Origin: Cyprinodon diabolis
Taxonomy: Eukaryota > Chordata > Actinopteri > Cyprinodontiformes > Cyprinodontidae
Length of the DNA: 64,000 bases
Direction of reading: 5' to 3'
Assembly (NCBI GenBank): GCA_030533445.1
Contig: CM060069.1
Location: 26,646,837 to 26,710,836, forward strand
How positions within the stretch are numbered: position 1 is the stretch's first letter; each line of letters begins with the position of its first letter. Under the pieces are notes generated by a model. The model was not told where the DNA came from, did no database searches, and saw nothing but the letters and a program-made list of their open reading frames with translations. Positions 37,888-48,931 of this stretch are shown here, in pieces. The translations under genes and the position numbers were made by a program.

Positions 37888-38347
37888 GAGGATAAACAAG
37901 GAGTGGCTCTGTGAGAAGCATATCAAGGTTCTAGCCCTGCCTAGCCAGTCTCCAGATCTTAACCCAAGAGATAACCTTTGGATGTAGCTCAAAATCCGTG
38001 TTTCTCAGCAATAGGCCAGAAACCTGACTGATCTAGAGAAGATCTGTGTGGAGGAGTGGGCCAAAATTCCTATTGCAGTGTGTGCAAACCTGGTGAAAAA
38101 CTAAAGGAAACCTTTGACCTCTATAATTACAAACAGAGGCTACTGTACTAAATATTAACAACGATTTTCTCAGGAGTTCAAATACTTATTCGCAGCTGTA
38201 TCATACAAATAGTTCAAAAAATCATATATTGTGATTTGTGGATTTTTTTTTATTTTATTTTTTTAGATCATGTCTCCCACAGTGAACATGCACCTACGAT
38301 GACAATTTCAGACCCCTCCATTATTTGTAAGTGGGAGAACTTGCAAA
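37888..38347 (+). mobile_element. Tc1/mariner transposon, 3' end fragment
   Basis: The text around 37935-38000 translates to PSPDLNP ... NLW, the conserved motif near the C-terminus of Tc1-family transposases, then a stop. The following segment (gaggagtgggccaaaattcc, then GTGTGCAAACCTGGTGAAAA, and CAGCTGTATCATACAAATA) is the familiar tail of fish Tc1 elements. The 5' two thirds of the transposase is missing and the frame is broken, so it is a relic. Confidence 0.85.
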
Positions 38348-40562
38348 TGTTATTTAACTTTATTGTCCACAGTTTTTCACGACCCTTGAACTGAGATCTA
38401 GCTTTAGTTGGATACCTCTTCTTTAATCATTGTCACCTGTAGTTTATGACTGACCAAGAAGGAAATTCAAATTAAATAAATATAGTTGAGGCACAATCCA
38501 GGTCAGTAGGGCATTCACAGTTGTAAAACAAATAATGGAGTTATAAGAGCTGTCATCTTTGTATTTGTAATTGCGTATCATTTTTCTTAACACTTAACAA
38601 TACTAAACATACATTCTTCTAGAACAGAGTAAACCTTGAAACTAAAAGGCTGTGAAGGAAGTAAAGGTATTTTTAGATGCTGACTGACGGTAACAGAACC
38701 TTTTTGTTTGGAGATCTTGTTCTGCTTGTTTTAAAACAGACAGTAGAAGAGATTAAAAGGCATATTGCAACATTTTCCTGTTCCTGTTCTTTGAATTTTT
38801 CTTTTTCTTTTTTCTTTTTTTGTTTTTTACATTGGCCTCACCAATGGTAATGGTGCGCCAAAGTGTGATAACAACTTACATATCTTAAGTTTTTCTATCA
38901 AGAAAACTCAAATATCAAAAACTTGATGTTTGACTCTTTATTTGCAGTTTTGGCTATTTTTTTTTTAAAACTTTGGTCATGTTCTCCTTTTTGCATTGAT
39001 ACCACATCTTGTCCATTAATTACTAAAGGATCTGTTTTCCTGCTTCATTTACTCATAAAGGTTTGTTACTTATAATGCCTTTCATTGATAAGTTTAACAG
39101 CTAAAACTAAAAGACATAGGCATAAAAACTCCATATTTGTTTAACTTTTTTATATGCATTTACAAATAGGGTCAACGTGGTTTAAACATTTACCTTTAAT
39201 TTATATAATTCTCATTGGTAAAGCGTCATGATAAGAAATTCTTCATGTCTGGGAAATTCTTTTAATATTCTCCTCTGTGGACTTACTGTTTAAATTGTTC
39301 AGGAAAAAGTCTCCTTATCATTTTCTTAGAAAAGGTGAGGTCTGCACAACACCCTATAGTCTTGTACATCATTGTCAGCATAAATGACTCATGCATTGTC
39401 CCAAACCGACTCCTCTTCCTGGTTCAGGGAAAAGCACAAACCAAAATATGCTGCATTATTTCAGTAGTTTTCAAGTAGTTTTGTTTCTGGTCTGTTATAT
39501 AATGTGTCTGAACTCTGAAGCAGAACCTCGCCGATCCACTCTTGCATGAAAAATGCCATTTCTATGACATCTTAAGTGGTGTAATGCGATTTCTTGCCAC
39601 AGTTCCAAGTTGAATAACAGCTTCTCATGTCTGTTTCTGCTTTTTGTTTTAAACTTCCTTCAAAAAGGGGTTAAGACACAAAGTGCAACTCTTCACTGAT
39701 GTTTGCAAAAGTGTTAAAATGTGAACCTTTCTGCCGAGAAGAAGACAACCTGGGCCTGGGGTTAGCTTCTAACATGTCCTTTGGATTTAGATGAAATAAC
39801 CCCTTCATGCAGAGCTGCTTTTATCAACTTTATCAGCAACGGTTAAGGAAGATTTTATTGCTGCTGGTTGTAAGACATGCAGAAAGAGTTCCAGCTTTAT
39901 GGGTTTAGACAGTAAATGGCTGTGAGGTTTGTCCCCCATAGCTTAACCAGGAAACATTAATCAAAGTATATGGTATTGGTTTTTAAACGATAACAGTAAT
40001 GCAGTTAAACATCAGTTGGCCAATCTTTATCAACATAAAGCTCATAGCCAATGTTCAGAAATCCGTATTACCCACAGACAAACCATACAATAAAAACTTT
40101 TATCAGTAAGGAAACCATATGGCCGTACTTATGCAGATACATTAATCTGTGTTATACTGAATAAAATGATCTTGAGACAAATTTGCAACTGTAAAACCAG
40201 AGTAATAAAGTTAATGAAAGTCTGAACTGTAATTTCCAGTAGTTAGAAATGCAAAAACCAAATTCACCAAAATATGTTTTACACAGAATCAAATTTTTTT
40301 AATTGGTAGTAAATCAAAATGTTACTATATTAAGCTTTAGATACTTTTAGACCATTGTTTCAACTTGAGCATTTCTGTTTATCTTTTGCCATAGAAATTA
40401 CTGGGAAAAAATTTCTGGGATAAATTTGCATATTTTTTCTGTCATTTCAATTGAACTTTGCAAGCCGTATACTTTGCATTGTCTAATTTTTTCTACCAAA
40501 AGCGAACAATAGTCAGAAAAATACAGTATCTTAATCGTGAGGCTCATTTAAGAGATTAAACT
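38348..40562. other. intergenic, nothing recognised
   Basis: AT-rich DNA with many stops in all frames. No gene-like signal. Confidence 0.5.
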
Positions 40563-40935
40563 TCCATCCATCAATTTTCAGACACGCTTAATCCCAAGTG
40601 GGGTCACGAGGGGTGCTGGTGCCTATCTCCAGCTGTCAATAGGTGAGAGGCGGTGTAAACCCTGGACAGGTCGCCAGTCCATCTCAGGGCAACACAGAGA
40701 CAAACAGGACAAACAACGATTCACACACACACTCACACCTCAGGGAACTTTAGAGAAGCCAAATATCCTAACAGTCATGTTTTTGGACTGTGGGAGGAAG
40801 CCGGAGTACCCGGAGAGAACCCACGCATGCTCAGAGAGAACATGCAAACTCCATGCAGAAAGACTCAGGGCCAGGAATTGAACCCAGAACCCATAACAAA
40901 GTGCTATCCGCTGCTCCACTGAGCAGCCCCATGTT
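40563..40935. repeat. dispersed teleost repeat, copy 2
   Basis: Starts TCCATCCATCAATTTTC and carries AACCCTGGACAGGTCGCCAG, ACACACACTCACACCT, GTTTTTGGACTGTGGGAGGA and GGAGTACCCGGAGAGAACCC. It is the same family as 4470-4820 and in the same orientation, but better preserved at the 3' end (ggaattgaacccagaaccc). Confidence 0.85.
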
Positions 40936-43438
40936 AAACATTTTTTTTTTAGATTTTCACCTTTTTAAGTAGGTATTAGCCCACAGTTCTGGATCAAAAT
41001 GTTTTCATTTATTGGTCTGACTCAAAAAAATCTAACTTTAAATTATGTGTTTGATATAAGCAGAAAATCATAACAATTAAGAAAAATAAAGGCTGACAAA
41101 CATCAGACATTTGTAATTAATCTATGTTTGGAATCAAACTGTTTTCAATAATTTTCTATTTCTTTAATGGGTCTGGACTTCTGGGTCCAGAATTTATTTT
41201 ACCAGCCGTTGTACTTTTCTGGACAATAATTTTCAGATAGAGATACTATACCTTTTTCATCTACTTATGCATTCTCTTTTTATAGTTATTACTGTTGATA
41301 CAAGATTTTTTTTGTCGGTCTCTTTCCTTTATAGATCCATTTAATAGTTATTAGTTTCACATGACTTAATTCATTCTTTCTTTTCGTACACAATATTCCT
41401 TGGCTGGTGATCTTTTTTAATTTATTAATTTTTTTTTTTTACCTGTGTCTTTCTTTCTGGTAAAATAAAATGACAATAGTATTGCTGTAAGTAATTTTAC
41501 TCTCAGTTATGTCCACCATTAAGCTGTTTTACTCTTGTTGTTTTTACTTCTAAAAAAATGTGCACCTGGTCCATTGTTAGGTTGGAGCTTTGCATCCCAT
41601 TTAGAGGTAATAGTTCCTTTCTATTGTCATTAGATGCTTTATCAGTAAGAAGGACTGTTGAAACCTCAAATATCCACTGTAATTAATGAGCGTTATTTAG
41701 ATAACCCTTTTATTAACTACCATTAAACGACAAACCTAAAATGACTTTATTGCATGTCAGCACTGACCTTTACTTGACTTTTAGTAATACAATGAACTGG
41801 GTTGGTTTTCACATAATTTGCTAAATATTTTCTTAAACAAACCTTTCTATCTGATGGATTCAAGAAAAAATCAAGAATTTTGTACTTATTAAATTCATTA
41901 CATTAGAATTTTTAAAAGTAGTCAAAGTAGAAATCCTAACAACTGCATGAGAAGTCGGTGGTACCACTTGCCTTTGGATGACATCAAGCATTATTGATTA
42001 AGCCTCTTCTTTTCACTTGTGCTTTGTCAATTAACTTAATGGCAAGCGAGGCTTACGCACATTAGTTTCTTTTGTGTTGAGCTTTATGTCACTGTGTTAT
42101 TTCAACAGCAACATAAAAAAAGCTATTGTGTGAGCAGCAAAGGCACACCCACCCAAAACCATACACACTTTAAGTGCATTTAGAGGAAACATTATTTAAC
42201 TTAACATGAATTCTCCCTCTTCCTCATTACAGAGCTCCGACAAAGGCAAATGTTTTTCTTACTGACTCACATTTACAGTAAAGGCAGCCCTTGTGAAAAT
42301 TCGCAACATTTTGGATTTCTGTTTTATTATTAAATGCTAAAAAATATAAGCTCTATTTTCAAATATTAGAATTTAATTTTTACTTGGATTTTTATTATCA
42401 TCTAAAAAGGTGTTTCTGCTTTCTAATTTATTTGATATACTATGTTGTTATTCTACTAAAAGCTACAACCTACAGTAAGATCAGGACAGAAACAAAAACT
42501 TTTCTCCAAAAACTATCATACTTTCTTAGTTACTGGGGTATGATTCCAGGTATAACAAATGGCTAATCAGAAAAGAATGGCATACCTATTATAAAATACA
42601 TAGGAAAAATATCTTTATATTTGCAAACATTAATCAAGTATGTTAGATTCTACTTTTTGGCTAACAACACAAGATTAGAGGTTGGTGTATTGGTGCTCGC
42701 ACCAGCTGTGGTTGTCAGAGAAATATATGAAAAGATTGTAAAAGTAATTAATTTTGTTAATTTAGAAATACTAAATTATAACTGACATACAAGCAAAGTC
42801 TCTAAACTTTGAGGAAGTTGTTGAGAAGAAATTGTAGATCTTAACTGTACTTACCATGTTGTTATAATAGATTTTAACGTTTAATATTTATTATGTTTAA
42901 CTGTAAGGATTTCCTCACAAAAATATTTGATAAAATCTATCCCAAATAAAATGTATGCAAATTGTAGTCAAATGTAAAATTCAGTGTATTTTATCAGTGC
43001 ACCACTCTTCTCCATGCATTGGTGAAAAGCTTGTCTTTACATTTTCTAACATAAATCCGGCAACTTAAAAACAAATACATCCATATCTATCTATGCCTAT
43101 CAATTTTATATCAAAGAAAATACGCATTTCTATTCTCTGTTTCCATAAAAAAACTTATGATGGTACATTTTTATTTAATGTTTTAAATTATATATCTCTA
43201 GATCTTAAGGTTTTCATGTTTTTTGTGGCTCTATTTGACCAATCCTTCCAATGACACCTGTGCTATTGTTTATAGGTTTCCACAACAGATCATTGTTCCT
43301 ATCAGTTTACAAGAAGCTGTAAGTGATTAGATAAAAATCAAGTTTCCTGCAGTGCATTGATAAGGAAGAAGGAAATGCTTTTCCTGACAGTAAAGCATCA
43401 GCTTCTTATCCCCGCAAAGGGGCGGGCCTTTGGTCAAT
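40936..43438. other. intergenic upstream of the peroxidase gene
   Basis: AT-rich, nothing recognised until the promoter area near 43430. Confidence 0.5.
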
Positions 43439-43536
43439 CACTGAATATAAGGAGGACCATGACATTAAGGAAAGCATCACTACCTCCAGATCTCAAAGAG
43501 CATCTTAACACACCAAAGAAGCCTTTCCAGACGCAG
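43439..43536 (+). promoter_or_regulatory. mpx: peroxidase core promoter and non-coding exon 1 (predicted)
   Basis: A TATA-like GAATATAAGG at 43443-43452 would start transcription near 43475. The following sequence ends in a clean donor, GACGCAG|gtagaaag, at 43536. The coding exon begins two bases before the ATG with acceptor tgtttcag. An ATG at 43459 would open an out-of-frame upstream frame, but only if transcription starts earlier than predicted. Confidence 0.5.
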
Positions 43537-43626
43537 GTAGAAAGATTTACTTTCATCCATGGAGTAAATGCTTATGTTCTTCTCTGTGTTTTTAAAACAT
43601 TATTTGTTGTATGTTGTGTTTCAGAG

Positions 43627-46600
43627 ATGCTTCTCTCTGTCCTTCTTATCCTGGGCCTCAGCCTGGTGCCCAGCTACTCCAAACCAACAGGTCTCCCTCT
43701 CCTAAACACTGTTTTACACTTTTGTTTCTCTTTTTAATAAATTAAATTAATTTTATTTTACATTATTATTCTTTTTCTAGGGGAAGGACTTGGAAGTCCT
43801 TTTCTTCAGCAATGCTTTAAAGAAGCAAAGAAAATAGTGGATGATGCCTACAAATACTCCAGAGAAGAGTAAGTTAAACATGCTCTCTTATCTGGAGGGA
43901 TTGCAGTTTTTCCAATGTGTCTCAAATGCACAGCTCAGAAATTGTTGTTACACAAAGAGATATTTCCATTCTGTCGCTACAGGAGTCTCAGACGGGTCCG
44001 TAAGGAAGTGGTGCGGCCGCATGATGCTCTTCGTCTCTTGAAGCAGCCCCGGGGTGACACACGTTCAGCTGTGCGCTCTGCTGATTACATGGAACAGACT
44101 CTCCGTTTGGTTCAGGAAAAAGCACATCGTGTGCACAAGCGCTCCCTGAATGCAACAGGTAAGGCAGAGTTATTGCTGAGTTTTTCCTTTTCTGGTTAAG
44201 AGTATGGTATCAACACATTAAAAAAGAAAACATCTGAATACATGGATCCTTAATTTTTCAGATTTGCTCACAGAAGAAGATTTGAAAGAACTTGAAAGGA
44301 TAACTGGATGTGAGGCCCGAATCAGGAATCCTCCATGTCATACCACCCCAAATATCAACAAGTACCGTACAGCCACCAGTGTCTGCAACAACCTGTAAGC
44401 TTTAACTACGAAGATGTGCTTTGATCTAAAACATCTGTTTTGCATTATTAGTAGATCAGCCGTCTTAATTACTTCCCCTTGGGAAATAATTTTGCAAAGC
44501 ATAATTTTGACTTTCTTGGAATGCTAAACTAAAAGTATCTTCTAGAGAAGTGATTGTGAAACTTACAGAAAGATCTTAGGCCATGCGCCGCAAAATATGT
44601 CTTCACTTCTGTTTGATTTCAAAACAACCATTTCTAAACCTGACCCTTCCATATCTGTTTTGCAGAAAAAACCCTCGCCTTGGAGCGGCCAACACCCCAT
44701 TTACCCGCTGGCTGCCTTCTGAGTACGACGACGGCATCTCCCAACCCAAAGGATGGGACAGAAACCGCAAATTCAACAACTTCTTGCTCCCTCTGGTACA
44801 AGCTTAATTTCTAATGTCTTGACCCATTTACACAACCCTTTTCTTTAGGTTTTAATATTTTGCTCTGGACTTTCAGGTACGACAGGTGTCCAACAACATC
44901 CTGAGTACCACAGACGCAGGCGTCGTCAATGACACTGAGTACAGTCACATGGTGACCTTGTTTGGCCAGTGGAATGACCATGATCTCACTTTTACACCAT
45001 TCTCGTCTAGTATCCGCTCCTTTAGCAATGGTCTGAACTGTGATGAGAGTTGTGAGCAGAGTGAGCCATGCATCCCTATCCCGGTTGGTATCAAAATTCA
45101 AACCAAATTCTTTTTTAACCTTGTATTCTTTTGCTGAAAACTCATCCTTTTCATATTACCAGATCCCCAAAGGAGACCCCCGTATTCCTGATGGCCCAAA
45201 CAACTGCATTCCAGCCTTTAGATCCGCCCCTGCCTGTGGAACAGGTTACTCTGCCTATAATTTTGGAGGAGAGCCCAGCAAGAGGGAGCAGATCAACTCC
45301 CTAACAGCCTTTCTTGATCTGGGGCAAGTGTATGGCTCAGAAGAGAAGCTTGCCCTGAACCTTCGCAACCTCACCAGCGATGATGGCCTGATGCGAGTCA
45401 ACACCGAATTCAGAGACAACGGGCGTGAGCTCCTGCCCTTCCACTCCATGCAGGTGCAAATGTGCGCCACTCGCAGAAAAATCACCAACGATACCAACGC
45501 CAGGGAGGTCCCCTGCTTTATCGCAGGTTCGTGAGATTTTTAAAAGAATTTAAATAAGAATTAAAATTAAATAAGTTGCACAGTTAATAGACAAAATCTG
45601 CTTAATACTGCACATATTTAAAACACAAAACTTTTAAAAATCATTTTACTCATTTGGTTTATCTAGATAGGGTAAAAAAAAAACATAAATCTGAATCAGC
45701 CATTAATATATTAAAAAAATATCAATCGTATATAAATTATATATATATAAAAAAGTGGAATTTGAATTGTTTTTACATCCACAAAAAAATTATAAGAAAG
45801 ACCTTTGGGTTTTAAGAAATACAGCCTGGAAGCACTTTTGCATTTTGTGTTCATATAACATTTCTAAGCTCTTAATAACCTGCAACTAAATTCACAATAT
45901 ACTTTATTGGGAAACATAACAGTTTCTTATTTGATATTTTAAAAAGCCTTATTAATAAATGCTATTTATTCCTGTATCTGAATAATATCTTTATAGCAGT
46001 AAATAAGCTATTGTTTCATTCCGGTGCAGGTGATGGCCGTGTGGACGAGAACATTGCCCTGACATCCCTTCACACTCTGTTCATGCGTGAACACAACCGT
46101 TTGGCCCGTCAGCTGAAAAGGCTCAACCCACATTGGGACAGTGAGACACTCTACCAAGAGGCCCGCAAGATCACGGGTGCTTACACCCAGGTAAACCAAC
46201 CACGAGAAACATTGAGGATCCAAATTTTTCCAGAAGCTGTTATTGTTTGCTCATCTGCTTCATCTTGTGTGTCAGATTTTTGTCTTGAGGGACTATCTGC
46301 CTCACATTGTTGGTCCAGACGCAATGCGCAATCAGCTGGGACGTTACCCTGGCTACAACCCTAATGTTGACCCCAGCATCGCTAATGTTTTTGCGACAGC
46401 AGCTTACCGTTTTGCTCACCTGGCAATCCAGCCAGTTTTGTTCCGACTGGACACTAACTACAGAGAGCATCCTCGCTTCCCCAGTGTCCCCCTGTATGAG
46501 GCTTTCTTCACCCCATGGAGAGTCATCTTTGAGGGTGAGCATTACAGAGATAATTCAAGCAATCCTGTTATTGAGTTTTTATGATAAAACCTACATTTTT

Positions 46601-48013
46601 CTTAACTCTCTCCAGGTGGAGTCGACCCTTTGCTGCGGGGTCTGATGGGCCGTCCTGCTAAACTGAACACCCAGGATCACATGATGGTGGATGCTCTCAG
46701 GGAGAGGTTGTTCCAGTTTGTCATGCACCTGGCTTTGGATCTGGGTTCTCTGAACATGCAGAGAAGTCGTGATCATGGCCTGCCTGGTACGTGATGTTTT
46801 TATTTTACCTGGTAGTGGGGAAGCTGAAGCCAGATATCCACGTTCTAACTTATCAAACCTTGCAGGAAAATTAGCTAGACTCATCAATCCTCCAGTGAAC
46901 TTCAGAAACCTTTGGATAAAATGATTTAAAGTAAATCACATAGATGTGATGGATTGTTGAGTTAATGTTTTAAGCTTTCTAGGGAAATATAACCTCTCAA
47001 TATGAACATAAACAGCAGCTTGATGCTACTTCAACAATATCATTTAGTATTCTACAGCACCTTGGTTTAAATGTGTTTGTGCTTGATAAAATTAAATGTG
47101 TTTTATAAATCAAAACACATATATTTTTAATTAATACAAAAATAAAGATCTGTTTTAAATTATCTTTTAATTTTTACTATTTTTGGCCAGAGGTCAGAGC
47201 ATCAGAGTAAAATGGGAATGATTTGAAATATTGAAGAGAACAGCAAAAAACACAACATCATACTCTACATAGATGACCTGTTGTTATATTCAAAAGAGTC
47301 AAATTGTTCATCACTAGGAAAGTTTGAGATTTTAACATAAAAAATATCACTTCACATCAATTACCTTTGTTAAATGCTAACAAAAGCACAAATTGATTCA
47401 TATTTTTTCAGTAACAACTTTATTTTTTAATAATATTCTTGAACTTTCTGATTCTGTTCTGTTTCAGGCTACAATGCATGGCGCAAGTTCTGTGGTCTGT
47501 CCCAGCCAAGGAACCAGGCCCAGCTGGCTCAGGTTTTAGGAAATGCTGAGCTGGCTCGTAAGCTGCTTCAACTCTACGGGACCCCTGAAAACATTGACGT
47601 TTGGCTTGGAGGTGTCGCAGAGCCATTTGTGCCTGGCGGCCGTGTGGGGCCTCTTTTTGCCTGCCTCATTGCAACTCAATTCCAGAAGATCCGTCAGGGT
47701 GACAGGTCAGTATATCAGTGTATGACTCAGTGTAAGAACAAGTTGGAAATAATACAATCAAATGGGATAATTGATCAACATTTGTAAACATTTCAGACTT
47801 TGGCACCAGAACCCCGGCGTTTTTACAACAGGGCAGAGGCAGGCTTTGTCCGCTGTTACGCTCTCCAGAGTCATCTGTGACAACACCGGCATCACATCCG
47901 TGCCTGCTGATGCTTTCAGCATCATCTCAAGTAGAAACCGTTTGGTGCAGTGCTCCAGTCTGCGTCGCCTGGACCTGTCGGCATGGAGGGAGACATCCTG
48001 TGGCTTCGGTTAG
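43627..48013 (+). CDS. mpx: myeloid heme peroxidase (mpx / eosinophil-peroxidase-like)
   Basis: Coding exons: 43627-43690, 43781-43868, 43983-44158, 44262-44394, 44666-44795, 44877-45083, 45163-45526, 46030-46190, 46276-46534, 46616-46786, 47468-47705, 47797-48013. In-frame total 735 residues; human MPO has 745. There is a signal peptide ([18 protein letters not shown]), a propeptide, then the animal heme peroxidase domain. The distal site is FGQWNDHD: Gln228, Asp231 (heme ester) and His232. Arg391 and Glu394 (second ester) are present, and the proximal His is His489 in [10 protein letters not shown]. The position of the MPO methionine that bonds heme through sulfur is Asn395. The family oxidises halides or thiocyanate with hydrogen peroxide in phagocyte granules. 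The methionine loss resembles eosinophil and lactoperoxidase rather than MPO proper. Strong similarity continues to the LDLSAWRET tail. An alternative C-terminus is possible. Confidence 0.93.
45527..46029 (+). other. peroxidase intron 7, nothing recognised
   Basis: Very AT-rich intron with short TA runs. No other element seen. Confidence 0.6.
47225..47335 (+). mobile_element. short reverse-transcriptase remnant (possible)
   Basis: The frame from about 47237 reads [14 protein letters not shown], which resembles the (Y/F)xDD active-site block of retroelement reverse transcriptases. No flanking RT motifs remain. It lies in peroxidase intron 10 (46787-47467). Confidence 0.4.
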
Positions 48014-48134
48014 AAAAGCAGCTTTTTCATCCCGCAGAGAAACATTGTCATATACTTGATATATACATGATGCGTGTTTTATTTTTTCTACAATCACCTG
48101 TATAAAAACATATTGTTTTACTTTAATGTTACAG

Positions 48135-48384
48135 CATCTTCAGCTAATTGCCTAAAAGCCAGTGATGGAAAGGTCAGTTCCACTTTTATTATAATATAAC
48201 CCGTGATTTAAAATAATGATGGGAAATTTTAGAATAATTATTTGTTATAATTTTAAAGCTGGGCACAGCCCAGACAGATGATCAGAACAAACCTTAACAT
48301 AAATACCCTGTATACCTTCAGGGCCCCCTGGACCTTCAGTACCCTCAAGATCTGCAAGACCCCAATGAGCTTGAGACCAATGAG
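48135..48384 (+). CDS. candidate alternative C-terminal exons of the peroxidase
   Basis: Two segments, 48135-48172 and 48322-48384, are flanked by AG acceptors (gttacag, ccttcag) and GT donors (gtcagt, gtagtt). If the peroxidase last exon used a weak donor at 48009 (TTCG|gttaga), the frame would stay open through both. They would add ASSANCLKASDGK and then GPLDLQYPQDLQDPNELETN plus Glu. A third acceptor at 48671 would then give Ile-Lys-stop. The product would be 770 residues. I infer this from frame and splice signals only; the in-frame TAG at 48011 remains the simpler end. Confidence 0.35.
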
Positions 48385-48672
48385 GTAGTTTACTCTGTGT
48401 AACAGAAACACTATGTCATCTTTTTTGATGAGATCCTGTGTTTGGTGTTAATATTCCATCTAAATTCCCATTTAGACATATTTTCTAAAGACAGGAGGGT
48501 AGTACAATACAGTACTATTATGACTATGACTATTTTTTTATGTATTTATCACTTTTTTCAAGGCTGCTCTTTAAAAAATACAATTGTCTAGAGCTGTTTT
48601 AAATGAAATTTCTTTTTGTATACACTAGTGTATACAAAATAAATCTAAGTAATTTATATATCTCTCCTCAGA

Positions 48673-48931
48673 TCAAGTAAAACCATACAGCTCATAAGGT
48701 CCCTCGTCATACAGCTGCAGTTGGTTCTTCCTGGGTGTCTTGAAAGTGTGACCCATCCTCAGAGAGATAAATAAAGATAAACAATCATAAACAACAAGCA
48801 GAACCAGCCAGCACTCACAAAAACCTGTTTGTTCTTCAGATATTCTTCATTTCTTCTTCTATTGGAGCAGAAAGTTGGCACGACAATGAACATTTTCAAT
48901 CTGGCCATCTTCTCTGAATATTCACTCTTGG
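48673..48931 (-). CDS. candidate 3' exons of an unrecognised gene
   Basis: On the - strand, 48931-48819 (or 48825) follows a good acceptor (tgttttacag). It reads KSEYSEKMARLKMF..., continues to SNRRRNEEYLKNKQ, and ends at gtgagt or gtttttg. A second segment, 48738-48673, after acceptor ttcaag reads TPRKNQLQLYDEGPYELYGF, then Thr and stop, in phase with the first. The composition looks like a charged cytoplasmic tail with Tyr motifs. I do not recognise a family and found no convincing upstream exon. It overlaps the candidate last peroxidase exon on the other strand. Confidence 0.3.
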
